Part shown: piece by piece, positions 9,113-18,408 of the stretch
Layout: every line of letters begins with the position of its first letter
Position numbering within the stretch: position 1 is the stretch's first letter
DNA from: Nocardioidaceae bacterium
GTDB taxonomy: Bacteria > Actinomycetota > Actinomycetes > Propionibacteriales > Nocardioidaceae
Length of the DNA stretch: 64,000 nucleotides
Reading direction: 5' to 3'
Assembly: GCA_025980475.1 (NCBI GenBank)
Contig: JAICXL010000003.1
Coordinates: 23,289 to 87,288, forward strand
Made by a program: the position numbers and the translations under genes
Notes under the pieces: generated by a model
Database searches by the model: none
Told to the model about the DNA's origin: nothing
The model's input: the letters and a program-made list of their open reading frames with translations, nothing else

Positions 9113-9676
9113 ATGACTGAGAACACCGGAAATGCCCAGCACGACGTCGTCGACCTGCTGATGCAGCAGCACGACCGGGTCCGCCAGCTCTTCGCGGCGG
9201 TGGAGTCGACGAGCGGTGATGCACGCAAGGACAGCTTCGAGGAGCTGCGCGCCCTGCTCGCTGTGCACGAGACCGCCGAGGAGATGGTCGTCCATCCGTC
9301 GGTGAAGAACCAGGGCGGCGCCGGCGAGGGGGTCGTGGAGTCGCGGCTGCAGGAGGAGCACGACGCCAAGGAGGTGCTCTCCGACCTCGACGGCATGGAC
9401 GTCAACGACGCCAACTTCACCGAGAAGTTCGCCACGCTCAAGCAGATGGTGACCGACCACGCGGAGAGCGAGGAGCGCGAGGAGTTCCCGCTGGTGAGGC
9501 AGATCAACGACGCCGACCAGCTCGCCAAGATGGCCCGGGCGGTGCAGAGCGCGGAGAAGATCGCGCCGACCCACCCACACCCGGGCGTGGAGTCGCAGGG
9601 CGCCAACATGGCGGCCGGCCCGATCGCGGGGCTGATCGACCGCACCCGCGACGCGGTCAAGTCCGCGCTGTCCTGA
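9113..9676 (+). CDS. Hemerythrin HHE cation-binding domain protein
   Basis: DVVDLLMQQHDRVRQLF...ALLAVHETAEEMVVHPSV...LQEEHDAKEVLSDL...DHAESEEREEFPLV, metal-ligand His/Glu spacing. Confidence 0.88.
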   Translation: MTENTGNAQHDVVDLLMQQHDRVRQLFAAVESTSGDARKDSFEELRALLAVHETAEEMVVHPSVKNQGGAGEGVVESRLQEEHDAKEVLSDLDGMDVNDANFTEKFATLKQMVTDHAESEEREEFPLVRQINDADQLAKMARAVQSAEKIAPTHPHPGVESQGANMAAGPIAGLIDRTRDAVKSALS

Positions 9677-9733
9677 GGCGCTGGTTGCCCACGAACTGAC
9701 CCTGGCGGCCTGCCCCGGCCGACCTGCCCCGCG

Positions 9734-10525
9734 TCAACTGGCGCCGGCGGTCGGGGAGGCCGACGGGCTCAGCGACGGCGTCGGCGCCTCGGTCGTCGGG
9801 ATCTCCGAGGGGCTCGGCGTCGGTGGCACCGACGCGGTCGGCGACGGGGTGGGTGCCTGGGTCGCCGTCGTGCCGGCGGTCGGCACGACCGTCGGGGTGC
9901 CCTTGGAAGTGGGGAGGTCACGCGGCGCCGGCGTGGCGGGCTGCTTCTTGCCGCCTCCGCCGATGTCGGAGAAGGTGGTCCCGTGGCGCTGGTGGGAGCC
10001 GCCGGTGAGGTTGGACACCGGCTGGCCGGCGATCAGCTCGAAGACGGTGATCGCGACCATGGCCACCACGAAGAGGCCGACGGTCAGCAGCGCGATCCGC
10101 TTCCACGGCAGGGCAGCCAGCCGCTCCCCCCACGAGCGCGTCGCTGCCCCTTCCGAGGTGAGCTCGTCGAGCTCGGCCTGGGCCTGGGCGAGCTGCTCGT
10201 CGGCATGCCCGAGGTGGCCCTCCACCGCCGTGTCGCTGGCCCGCCGGCGGTTGGCCCGTCGTACCTCCGCCTGGGCGACGCCGACCCTCTGCAGTGCGAG
10301 CCCCTGGGCCCGTGCCACCCGCTCCCTGCTGCGGGCGAGACCAGTGCTGTAGAGGCTGCTGCTCACCGAGACGACGACGCTGCCGAGGGCCGCGCCGACG
10401 ATCGTGCCCGCTGCGCCCAGGGTGGACAGCACGACGGCCGAGGAGACCGCCGCCAGCGCGCCGGCGAAGATCTTCACCCAGTCGATCTGGACACGTGGCT
10501 TCTCGTCGGGGATCTGGTCGGGCAT
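9734..10525 (-). CDS. Hypothetical membrane protein with Pro/Thr/Ser-rich C-terminal tail
   Basis: MPDQIPDEKPRVQIDWVKIFAGALAAVSSAVVLSTLGAAGTIVGAALGSVVVSVSSSLYSTGL, coiled middle region, TM, then TPSPTASVPPTPSPSE tail. Confidence 0.7.
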   Translation of the reverse strand: MPDQIPDEKPRVQIDWVKIFAGALAAVSSAVVLSTLGAAGTIVGAALGSVVVSVSSSLYSTGLARSRERVARAQGLALQRVGVAQAEVRRANRRRASDTAVEGHLGHADEQLAQAQAELDELTSEGAATRSWGERLAALPWKRIALLTVGLFVVAMVAITVFELIAGQPVSNLTGGSHQRHGTTFSDIGGGGKKQPATPAPRDLPTSKGTPTVVPTAGTTATQAPTPSPTASVPPTPSPSEIPTTEAPTPSLSPSASPTAGAS

Positions 10526-10610
10526 CGCGTTCCAGTATGGCCACGGGCCCAAGGTGTTCCGGACCTTGGCCGCGGGCCGTGAGAGGCAGGTCACGCCCTA
10601 CGCTGGAGGA

Positions 10611-11822
10611 GTGACTGGCCAGCCCGTGAAAGCCCTGCTCCTCGAGAGCATCCATCCGTCTGCGAGCGAGGTGTTCGCCGCCGCCGGCGTCGAGGTCGAG
10701 ACCCGTCCGGGCGCGCTCTCGGAGGAGGAGCTCGTTGCCTCTCTCCCGGGGTTCGCGCTGCTCGGGATCCGCTCGGGGACCAACCTGACCGTGCGCGCCC
10801 TCGAGGAGGCGCCCGACCTGATGGCGGTCGGCGCGTTCTGCATCGGCACCAACCAGATCGACCTGCCCGCCGCCGCCCGCGCCGGCATCGCCGCCTTCAA
10901 CGCGCCCTACTCCAACACCCGCAGCGTCGTCGAGCTGGTGATCGGGGAGATCATCGCGCTGGCCCGTCGGCTGCCGGAGAAGAACCAGCGGATGCACGAC
11001 GGCATCTGGGACAAGTCCGCGAAGGGCAGCCACGAGATCCGCGGCCGGGTGCTGGGCATCGTCGGCTACGGCAACATCGGCTCGCAGCTGTCGGTGCTGG
11101 CCGAGGCGGTCGGGCTCCGGGTGATCTTCCACGACACCGCCGACGTGCTCGCGCACGGAAACGCCGAGCGGGTCGCGACGATGGACGAGCTGCTCGCCCG
11201 CTCCGACGTCGTCTCGTTGCACGTCGACGGGCGGCCCGGCAACGCCGGACTCTTCGGTGACGCGCAGTTCCGCAAGATGAAGCCGCGGTCGATGCTGATC
11301 AACGCCTCGCGCGGGATGGTGGTCGACAACCAGGCCCTGAGGGAGCACATCCTCTCCGGCCACCTCGCCGGCGCGGCCCTGGACGTCTTCCCGGTCGAGC
11401 CGAAGCGGCAGGGCGAGCCGTTCGAGTCGCCACTGCGCGGGCTGGACAACGTCATCCTCACCCCCCATGTCGGCGGTTCCACCCAGGAGGCGCAGGAGGA
11501 GATCGGCCGCTTCGTCTCGAGCAAGCTGGTGTCGTTCCTCAACCGCGGCGACACGGCGCTGTCGGTCGACCTGCCCGAGCTCTCGGTGCCGCCGCTCGAC
11601 GGCAGCTTCCGACTGGCGCACCTGCACCGCAATGTCCCGGGCGTGGTCGCAGAGATCAACCGCGTGCTGCTGGAGGAGGGTGCCAACGTCGTCGCGCAGT
11701 ACCTCTCCACGCTGGGCGAGCACGGTTATGTCGTCACCGACGTCGCCACTCCGCTGCCGGACAAGGTGATCGACCAGCTCGCCGGGCTGCCCGAGACGAT
11801 CTGGCTGCGCACGCACGACTGA
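10611..11822 (+). CDS. serA: D-3-phosphoglycerate dehydrogenase with C-terminal ACT domain
   Basis: VKALLLESIHPSASEVFAAAGVEVET, FCIGTNQIDLPAAARAGIAAFNAPYSNTRSVVELVIGEIIALAR, GRVLGIVGYGNIGSQLSVLAEAVG, GVVAEINRVLLEEGANVVAQYLST. Confidence 0.93.
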   Translation: MTGQPVKALLLESIHPSASEVFAAAGVEVETRPGALSEEELVASLPGFALLGIRSGTNLTVRALEEAPDLMAVGAFCIGTNQIDLPAAARAGIAAFNAPYSNTRSVVELVIGEIIALARRLPEKNQRMHDGIWDKSAKGSHEIRGRVLGIVGYGNIGSQLSVLAEAVGLRVIFHDTADVLAHGNAERVATMDELLARSDVVSLHVDGRPGNAGLFGDAQFRKMKPRSMLINASRGMVVDNQALREHILSGHLAGAALDVFPVEPKRQGEPFESPLRGLDNVILTPHVGGSTQEAQEEIGRFVSSKLVSFLNRGDTALSVDLPELSVPPLDGSFRLAHLHRNVPGVVAEINRVLLEEGANVVAQYLSTLGEHGYVVTDVATPLPDKVIDQLAGLPETIWLRTHD

Positions 11823-11825
11823 CAC

Positions 11826-12083
11826 GCGGGCTCAGCGGGTCAGCGCCTGCCGGACCAGGGTCCCGCTCCAGCGCCGACAGGTCCCCGAACGCCACCCGGG
11901 CGCCGGGCAGCAGCGGCTCGAACCCGTGTCGACGCGACGTCGGCGGGTCGCCGCCCGGGTGAACTTCAGCGCCGCCTCGACCGCTTCGGCGCCGCTGTTG
12001 TCGAAGAAGGCCCGGTCCAGGGGACCCTCCGCGAGGTGGTTCAGGCGCCGGCGGTGGTGCTGAAGCGGCGCAGGAGCACCGGC
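11826..12083 (-). pseudogene. Remnant of a class III (PLP) aminotransferase
   Basis: Reverse strand reads LNHLAEGPLDRAFFDNSGAEAVEAALKFTRAATRR in one frame, then GFEPLLPGARVAFGDLSALERD in another frame with the intervening stretch missing. No intact ORF. Confidence 0.75.
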
Positions 12084-12788
12084 TCACAGCAGGGTCGCGG
12101 TGTCACCCACCTGGATCCGGCCGGTCTCCTCGACGTCCACCATCAGCCCGAAGTCGAGGTCGTGGATGGCCGCCAGCGCCTTGAGCAGTCGGCCGTCGTC
12201 CGGCAGCCCCTCGTGCGGCTGGGCCATGTCGACCATCACGCAACGCGGCATCCCGGGCCCCAGGCGTACGACGACCTCGCTCCCGATCGCCATCCGCCGG
12301 CCGCGCCAGTCGTCCTCGACGAAGCCGGTCCCGTCGACGTCGAGGAGCAGGTTGGCCCGGAACCGGGCCGGCTCGGGCGCCGCCCCGGCGAGCTCCTCGA
12401 CCCGACGCACCGCAGCGGTGGTCACCAGGTGCAGCGGGGAGTCGTCGTGGTGCTGGACGGTCGTCTCCCGGGCCAGCCGAAGTGGCCGGCCCAGGAGATC
12501 GCTGACCGCGTCGCCGGCCCGGTCGGCGGTCAGCTCGCGTCCGTCCGGGAAGGTGATCGTCGGGACGTCGCCGTCCAGCCTCGCCCGCAGGTCGAGCAAG
12601 CCCTCGATGCGGCGGAAACGGCGGGTGGTCTTGCCGCTGCCGATCCCGCCGTCGGGCGTGTAGACCGCCCAGACCCGGTCACCGACCGCCCCGCGCTCCT
12701 CGATGTCGAGCCGGTCGAGGTGCTCACCGGCCATCGACTTCACCGGATAGCGCGCCAGCGCCGCGACCCTGCCCACGCGCTCTGCCAC
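12084..12788 (-). CDS. MOSC-domain protein
   Basis: VAALARYPVKSMAGEHLDRLDIEERGAVGDRVWAV...ARFRANLLLDVDGTGFVEDDWRGRRMAIG...RCVMVDMAQ. Confidence 0.9.
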   Translation of the reverse strand: MAERVGRVAALARYPVKSMAGEHLDRLDIEERGAVGDRVWAVYTPDGGIGSGKTTRRFRRIEGLLDLRARLDGDVPTITFPDGRELTADRAGDAVSDLLGRPLRLARETTVQHHDDSPLHLVTTAAVRRVEELAGAAPEPARFRANLLLDVDGTGFVEDDWRGRRMAIGSEVVVRLGPGMPRCVMVDMAQPHEGLPDDGRLLKALAAIHDLDFGLMVDVEETGRIQVGDTATLL

Positions 12789-12807
12789 CGCGCCAGCCTA
12801 GGGCCGA

Positions 12808-13488
12808 TCAGTCGCGCTCCAACCGGGCCAGGCACTCCTGACCGGTCACGAAGGGATCCAGCCCGACCACCTCGAGCGGCGCGCGCAGCTCCTCCAGGGC
12901 GCCCTGCATCAGTCCGAGGTGCACGGCACAGACCACGCCGGGCTTCTCCTGGGCCACCTCGTGGAAGGGGCAGTGGTGGATGCGCACCCGCGGCTCCCCG
13001 CCGTCGAACAGCTCGGGCTCGAAGCCGACCTGGGCCATCAGCTCCTGCAGACGGCGCAGCGCCTCGTCGGCGTCGAGGTCCTCGCCCGGCGCGGGCCCGT
13101 CGACGAGGTGGTGGCCCCACATCCGGCCCGCGGCGGCCGCACTGGCCCCCTTCGGGTCCAGGGCCGCGACCAGCTCGGCCAGCATCCGGGCCAGCAGGCG
13201 GTAGCTGCGCACGTCGGCGGCCCGCGACCGGGCGGAGTAGAGGATGCGCGGGCGGCCCGGCCCTGCCGCCTCCTCGGTCCGCCGCTCGGCCAGCCCGTCG
13301 TCGACCAGCGCGTCGAGGTGGAACCGCGCCGTGTTCACGTGCAGGCCGGCCGCCTCCGCCGCCTCGGTGACCCCGACCGGGCCGTCGGCCTCCCGGAGGC
13401 AGGCGAGCACCGCCGACCGGCTGCGCCCGAGCGGCCGGGGAGCGGCGTCCACCGGGTCGGTGAGCAAGGTCCGGTCGGGTATTGACAT
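12808..13488 (-). CDS. ArsR-like winged-helix transcriptional regulator
   Basis: LGRSRSAVLACLREADGPVGVTEAAEAAGLHVNTARFHLDALVDDGLAERR, C-terminal VRIHHCPFHEVAQEKPGVVCAVHLGLMQGAL. Confidence 0.85.
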   Translation of the reverse strand: MSIPDRTLLTDPVDAAPRPLGRSRSAVLACLREADGPVGVTEAAEAAGLHVNTARFHLDALVDDGLAERRTEEAAGPGRPRILYSARSRAADVRSYRLLARMLAELVAALDPKGASAAAAGRMWGHHLVDGPAPGEDLDADEALRRLQELMAQVGFEPELFDGGEPRVRIHHCPFHEVAQEKPGVVCAVHLGLMQGALEELRAPLEVVGLDPFVTGQECLARLERD

Positions 13489-13569
13489 ATCGGCATTGTT
13501 GTAACGAAACTTTCTCGTGTCAATGGCCCTGAGGGGGCCCGAACCAGACTGCACGGGGGATGGAGCGAG

Positions 13570-13818
13570 ATGTCGAGGAGCTTCAACGAGAAAGAGCCAC
13601 GGACGGCCCGGCGGCACCGCTGGGTCGGCGCGGCGCTGGTCGGACTGGGCGACGGGGTCAGCCGGCGCGCCGAGCACGCCGCCCGCACCGGGCGGCACAT
13701 CCTGCCGGGAGCGACCCGGGTCGACGTGCTCGAGGTCTACTGCGGCGACTGCCGGGTTTCCTATAGCGACCAGGCCGGAAACTGGCCCTGCAGCGGGGTG
13801 GCTGCGCGGCCTGCTTGA
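13570..13818 (+). CDS. Small hypothetical protein with possible C-x2-C pattern
   Basis: MSRSFNEKEPRTARRHRWVGAALVGLGDGVSRRAEHAARTGRHILPGATRVDVLEVYCGDCRVSYSDQAGNWPC; gene-sized ORF between divergent and downstream genes. Confidence 0.45.
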   Translation: MSRSFNEKEPRTARRHRWVGAALVGLGDGVSRRAEHAARTGRHILPGATRVDVLEVYCGDCRVSYSDQAGNWPCSGVAARPA

Positions 13819-13838
13819 CGATCGGCCAGCATGGGAGG

Positions 13839-14375
13839 ATGCACCCGTTGCTGACCTTCGGTCACGGCACGGCGTCGCAGGACGAGATCACCGCTCTCCT
13901 GCAGGGCGCCGGCGTCGGGTCGGTCGTCGACGTGCGCACCGCACCGGGAAGCAGGCGGCACCCGCACGTCTCCCGGGAGGCGCTCGCGGCCTGGCTGCCC
14001 GAGTCCGGCATCGACTACCGCTGGGAGAGGCGGCTCGGCGGGTTCCGCAGGCTCGAGCCTGGTTCGCCGGACGTGGTCTGGCGACACCCGTCGTTCCGGG
14101 CCTATGCGGGCCACATGCGCACGCCGGAGTTCGTCGCTGCCATCGACGAGGTGCTGGCCTCCTCCTCGGGGACCACCGTGGTCATGTGCAGCGAGTCGGT
14201 CTGGTGGCGCTGTCATCGCCGGCTGATCGCGGACTTCGTCGCTGTGGCCCGCCGGGCCGGCGTGCGCCACCTCATGCACGACGGGAGGCTGGCGGAGCAC
14301 CGGCTGGGAGAGGGTGTGCGTCTGCGGGAGGACGGCCTTCTGGTCTACGACGCCGGGCCGCGGCCATCGGGATGA
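13839..14375 (+). CDS. DUF488 domain protein
   Basis: LLTFGHGTASQDEITALLQGAGVGSVVDVRTAPGSRRHPHVSREALAAWL...VVMCSESVWWRCHRRLIAD. Confidence 0.88.
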   Translation: MHPLLTFGHGTASQDEITALLQGAGVGSVVDVRTAPGSRRHPHVSREALAAWLPESGIDYRWERRLGGFRRLEPGSPDVVWRHPSFRAYAGHMRTPEFVAAIDEVLASSSGTTVVMCSESVWWRCHRRLIADFVAVARRAGVRHLMHDGRLAEHRLGEGVRLREDGLLVYDAGPRPSG

Positions 14376-14381
14376 GCCCGT

Positions 14382-14954
14382 TCAGCGGGCGGCGAGGAAG
14401 TCCAGCACGCGCCCGGTGAGCAGGCCCGCAGCGTCGGCGTCGTACGACGGCAGCGAGCTGTCGGTGAACAGGTGCCGGTCTCCGGGGTAGAGGAAGAGCT
14501 CGCCCTCGTCGACGGAGGCGACCAGCTCCCGGGCGGCGTCGACGTCGCCCTCACCGCTGAAGAACGGGTCGGCGTCCATGCCGTGCACCTGGAGCGGGAC
14601 TCCCTCGGGCCAGCTGCCGAACTCGGCCGCCGGCGCGCAGGACTCGAAGAACAGCGCTCCGACCGCCCCCGGCCGGGTGATGGCCAGCTTCTCAGCCGGC
14701 ATCACGCCGAAGGAGAACCCGGCGTAGACGACGGCTGCCGGCAGGTCGACGACCGCGTCGACCGCGCGCTGGACCATGGCTCCGAAGCCGGCCGCCTCGA
14801 GGTGGGCCATCCCCTCGTCGACGCTGTCGAAGGTCCGCCCGTCGAACAGGTCCGGCGTGTGCACGGTGTGGCCGGCTCCGCGAAGGCGGTCGGCGAACGC
14901 GACGACCCCGGGGGTCAGTCCGCAGACGTGGTGAAAGAGCACGACCTCAGCCAC
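14382..14954 (-). CDS. Dienelactone hydrolase family protein
   Basis: VAEVVLFHHVCGLTPGVVAFADRLRGAGHTVHTPDLFDGRTF...VVYAGFSFGVMPAEKLA...DRHLFTDSSLPSYD. Confidence 0.87.
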   Translation of the reverse strand: MAEVVLFHHVCGLTPGVVAFADRLRGAGHTVHTPDLFDGRTFDSVDEGMAHLEAAGFGAMVQRAVDAVVDLPAAVVYAGFSFGVMPAEKLAITRPGAVGALFFESCAPAAEFGSWPEGVPLQVHGMDADPFFSGEGDVDAARELVASVDEGELFLYPGDRHLFTDSSLPSYDADAAGLLTGRVLDFLAAR

Positions 14955-15525
14955 GGCTCGACCCGCCCGCCGGTCGCCAGTCCGCCGGCGGGTCCTCACC
15001 GACGCGGCCGTCGATGGCCTCCCGGATCAGGTCGGCGTGCCCCGTGTGCCGGCCGTACTCCTCGAGCAGGTCGCACAGCAGCCGCCGCAGGCTGGGCCGG
15101 CGACCGTCAGGCCAGGACAGGTTGACCGGCTGGTCGAGGCCGCCACCCTCGAGCGCGGCCGCGAGCCGGGCCCGGGAGCGTTGCACCGCCGCGTCGTAGA
15201 GCGCGTAGAGCGTCCCCGGCCGGTCGTCGGCAGCGGAGTGCCACTCCCAGTCGGGATCCGACTCCAGGTCTGCGGTCTCCCAGGGTGCGCCGAGGGACTC
15301 GCCGGCGAGCTTGCCGGTGAAGTAGTGGTCCTCGACCAGCGCGAGGTGCTTGAGCAACCCGCCGAGCGTCATGGTGGAGGCGCCGACGGGGACGGCCAGG
15401 CCGACGGCGTCGAGGCCGTCGGCCTTCCAGCGGAAGGTGGCGCGCAGTCGCTCCAGCGAGCCGGTGAGGTGCTCGGCCTCGGTTCCGGCGATCGGCGGTT
15501 CCCAAGGGGTGGTCGTCGTGGTCAT
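14947..15525 (-). CDS. DinB/DUF664 family protein
   Basis: TFRWKADGLDAVGLAVPVGASTMTLGGLLKHLALVEDHYF...LLCDLLEEYGRHTGHADLIREAIDGRVGE. Confidence 0.88.
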   Translation of the reverse strand: MTTTTTPWEPPIAGTEAEHLTGSLERLRATFRWKADGLDAVGLAVPVGASTMTLGGLLKHLALVEDHYFTGKLAGESLGAPWETADLESDPDWEWHSAADDRPGTLYALYDAAVQRSRARLAAALEGGGLDQPVNLSWPDGRRPSLRRLLCDLLEEYGRHTGHADLIREAIDGRVGEDPPADWRPAGGSSRG

Positions 15526-15587
15526 GGGTCGACCGTAGGACCGGTTCCGGACGGATCGCGTCCGGAACTCGTGCCATTCTGTTGCCC

Positions 15588-16550
15588 ATGCACGCGGAGA
15601 ACCCCACCGCCCGGGCGCTGCTGGCCCTGGAGGTCCTCCAGGGCTCGCCCGGGATCACTGCGGAGCGGCTCGCCGACCGGCTCGGCGTCTCGGAGCGGGC
15701 GGCGCGGCGGTATGTGGGCACCCTGCGCGAGGCCGGCATCCCGATCGACTCGGTGCGCGGCCCGTACGGCGGCTACCGCCTCGGCCGTGGCGTCCGGCTG
15801 CCCCCGCTCGTGTTCGACTCCACCGAGGCCCTCGGCCTGGTGATGGCGGTGCTCGACGGGCACCACGACGCGGGAGATCCCAGCGACCCGGTCGGTAGTG
15901 CGCTCGGCAAGCTGATGCGCGCCCTGCCCGAGCCGGTGGTGGCCCAGGCAGAGGCGGTGCGTCGTACGACCTCCCCCGCGCCCGACCGCAGCGCGGCACG
16001 GCCCGAGCCGGCCACCACAGCCGCCCTGGTCGAGGCGTGCACGTCACGGCGCCGGGTGCGGCTCGACTACCGCTCCGAGGCCGGCTCCGAGTGGCTGATG
16101 GACGTCGACCCGTGGGCGGTCGTCGTGCGACACGGCCGGTGGTACCTGCTGTGCCGCTCGTGCCAGGCCGACGCCCGACGCGCCTACCGGGTCGACCGGG
16201 TCCGCTCCGTCGAGCTGCTCGACGACGCCTTCACCCCACCTGCCGGCCTGGACCCGGTCGCCACGCTCGACGAGCACCTCGCCAGCGGCTGGGAGTACGA
16301 CACCGAGGTGGTCATCGACGCGCCCCTCGAGGCGGTGGCCAGGTGCGTGCCGAGGACGCTGGGTCGGCTCTCAGCGGTCGGCCCGCAGACCACGCAGCTG
16401 ACCGGCAGCACCAGCAACCCAAGGTGGTACGCCGAGTGCCTGGCCGCCGTCCCGGTGCCCTACCGGATCGTGCGCTGCGCCGAGCTGCGGGAGGCGGCCC
16501 GGGCCATCGGCCAGCGGTTGCTCGATGCCGCTGCCGCTGCCGAGCGATAG
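15588..16550 (+). CDS. YafY-type HTH/WYL-domain transcriptional regulator
   Basis: N-terminal HTH GITAERLADRLGVSERAARRYVGTLREAGIPIDSVRGPYGGYRLGRG; WYL region VDPWAVVVRHGRWYLLCRSCQADARRAYRVDRVRSVELLD. Confidence 0.9.
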   Translation: MHAENPTARALLALEVLQGSPGITAERLADRLGVSERAARRYVGTLREAGIPIDSVRGPYGGYRLGRGVRLPPLVFDSTEALGLVMAVLDGHHDAGDPSDPVGSALGKLMRALPEPVVAQAEAVRRTTSPAPDRSAARPEPATTAALVEACTSRRRVRLDYRSEAGSEWLMDVDPWAVVVRHGRWYLLCRSCQADARRAYRVDRVRSVELLDDAFTPPAGLDPVATLDEHLASGWEYDTEVVIDAPLEAVARCVPRTLGRLSAVGPQTTQLTGSTSNPRWYAECLAAVPVPYRIVRCAELREAARAIGQRLLDAAAAAER

Positions 16551-16563
16551 CGCTCGTCTCCGC

Positions 16564-17976
16564 TCAGTGGGCCATGTCGACGAACCGGCTGTAGTGGCCC
16601 TGGAAGAGCACGGTCACGTCGCGGGTGGGACCGTTGCGGTGCTTGGCCACGATGATGTCCGCCTCGCCGGGACGGGCCGACTCCTTCTCGTAGGCGTCGT
16701 CGCGGTGCAGCAGCATCACGATGTCGGCGTCCTGCTCCAGGCTGCCGGACTCGCGCAGATCAGACATCATCGGCCTCTTGTCCGAGCGCTGCTCGGGCCC
16801 CCGGTTGAGCTGCGAGAGCGCGACAACCGGAACCTCGAGCTCCTTGGCGAGCAGCTTCATCTGCCGGGAGAACTCCGAGACCTCGATCTGGCGGGACTCG
16901 ACCCTGCGTCCCGACGTCATCAGCTGCAGGTAGTCGACCACGATCAGCCTCAGGTCGTGGCGCTGCTTCAACCGGCGCGCCTTGGCCCGGATCTCCATCA
17001 TCGTCATGTTGGGGCTGTCGTCGATGAACAGCGGCGCGCCGGAGACCTCGCCCATCTTGCGGGCCAGCTTGGTCCAGTCGTCGTCGGTCATCGGGCCGTT
17101 GCGGATGTGGTTGAGCGGGATCTTCGCCTCGGCCGAGAGCAGCCGCATGGTGATCTCGGACTTGGTCATCTCCAGGCTGAAGATCACCGAGGTCATGTTG
17201 TTGTGGATCGACGCCGCCCGGCACAGGTCCAGCCCGAGGGTGGACTTGCCCATCGCCGGCCGGGCCGCCACGATCACCATCTGCCCGCCGTGCAGGCCGT
17301 TGGTGAGCTCGTCGAGGTCGGCGAAGCCCGTCGGGACACCGACCAGCTGGCCGTCCCGGTTGGAGATCGCCTCGATCTCGTCGAGGGTCGACTCCATGAT
17401 CTCCGACAGCGCCGTGTAGTCCTCCGCCTGCCGCTTCTCGGTGATCGCGTAGATCTCGGCCTGGGCCCGGTCGACGGTGTCGTCGACCTGGCCCTCACCG
17501 GCATAGCCCATCTGCGCGATCTTCGTGCCCGCGTCGACCAGCCTGCGCAGGATCGCCTTCTCGCGCACGATGGAGGCGTAGTAGCCGGCGTTGGCGGCGA
17601 TCGGCACGCTGGCCGAGAGGGTGTGCAGGTAGGGCGCCCCGCCGACCCGCTCGAGCACCCCGCGGCGCTGCAGCTCGGCCGCCACCGTGACCGGGTCGGC
17701 CGGCTCGCCGCGGCCGTAGAGGTCGACGATCGCGTCATAGATCGTCTCGTGCGCCGGGCGGTAGAAGTCCGGGCCCTTGACCTGCTCGTTGACGTCGGCG
17801 ATCGCGTCCTTGCTGATCAGCATCGAGCCGATGACGCTCTGCTCCGCGTCGGAGTCCTGCGGCGGCATCCGGCCGCCCCAGTGCTCCTGGCTGCCGGCCT
17901 CCGGCCCGAAGTCGTACGCCGCTCCCCCGTCGTCTCGCCAGCCCTGGTCGGTCTGGCTCGACTCGGTCATGCTCAT
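16564..17976 (-). CDS. dnaB: Replicative DNA helicase DnaB
   Basis: MPPQDSDAEQSVIGSMLISKDAIADV, Walker A AARPAMGKSTLGLDLCR, VIFSLEMTKSEITMRLLSAEA, LRLIVVDYLQLM, LSQLNRGPEQRSDKRPMMSDLRESGSLEQDADIVMLLHRDD. Confidence 0.97.
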   Translation of the reverse strand: MSMTESSQTDQGWRDDGGAAYDFGPEAGSQEHWGGRMPPQDSDAEQSVIGSMLISKDAIADVNEQVKGPDFYRPAHETIYDAIVDLYGRGEPADPVTVAAELQRRGVLERVGGAPYLHTLSASVPIAANAGYYASIVREKAILRRLVDAGTKIAQMGYAGEGQVDDTVDRAQAEIYAITEKRQAEDYTALSEIMESTLDEIEAISNRDGQLVGVPTGFADLDELTNGLHGGQMVIVAARPAMGKSTLGLDLCRAASIHNNMTSVIFSLEMTKSEITMRLLSAEAKIPLNHIRNGPMTDDDWTKLARKMGEVSGAPLFIDDSPNMTMMEIRAKARRLKQRHDLRLIVVDYLQLMTSGRRVESRQIEVSEFSRQMKLLAKELEVPVVALSQLNRGPEQRSDKRPMMSDLRESGSLEQDADIVMLLHRDDAYEKESARPGEADIIVAKHRNGPTRDVTVLFQGHYSRFVDMAH

Positions 17977-18161
17977 CGGTTGGCCGCCTTCCCCGCCGTC
18001 GTCGCACCCACTGCCGGGCGCGGTCCTGCAGCCCGGTGTCGCTGCCTGACCTCACCCGGTCACGCTAGGGCCGAGCACCCCCAACGCCGCCGAACCGCCT
18101 TCCGCCCGGTGGACACTAAGCCCGGAACCGGCGGTCACCAAGCGCCGAATCCACAGCCCCC

Positions 18162-18170
18162 TGTGGACAA
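18162..18170. promoter_or_regulatory. Consensus DnaA box (TGTGGACAA) upstream of dnaB
   Basis: Exact TGTGGACAA; TGTGGACGG and TTATGCACA lie near 18229 and 18407. Confidence 0.55.
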
Positions 18171-18408
18171 CTCGGAGGTCGGTGTGGAACACGCCGACGT
18201 AGGTGTGCACAGCCTGTAGACACCGCTGTGGACGGTGAAATCGGATCAGTCGCCATCCCGACGCTGACCTGCGGAAACGCCGCGTACCCGGGTGTGGAGC
18301 GAAGAAAGTTAGACCACCCGGTGACCACCGTCCCGGCATCTGGGACGGGCCCGGTCTGTTTGTCGACAAAGGCCCGCGACTTGGCGGAATCCCCAGATTC
18401 CCGAGGTT

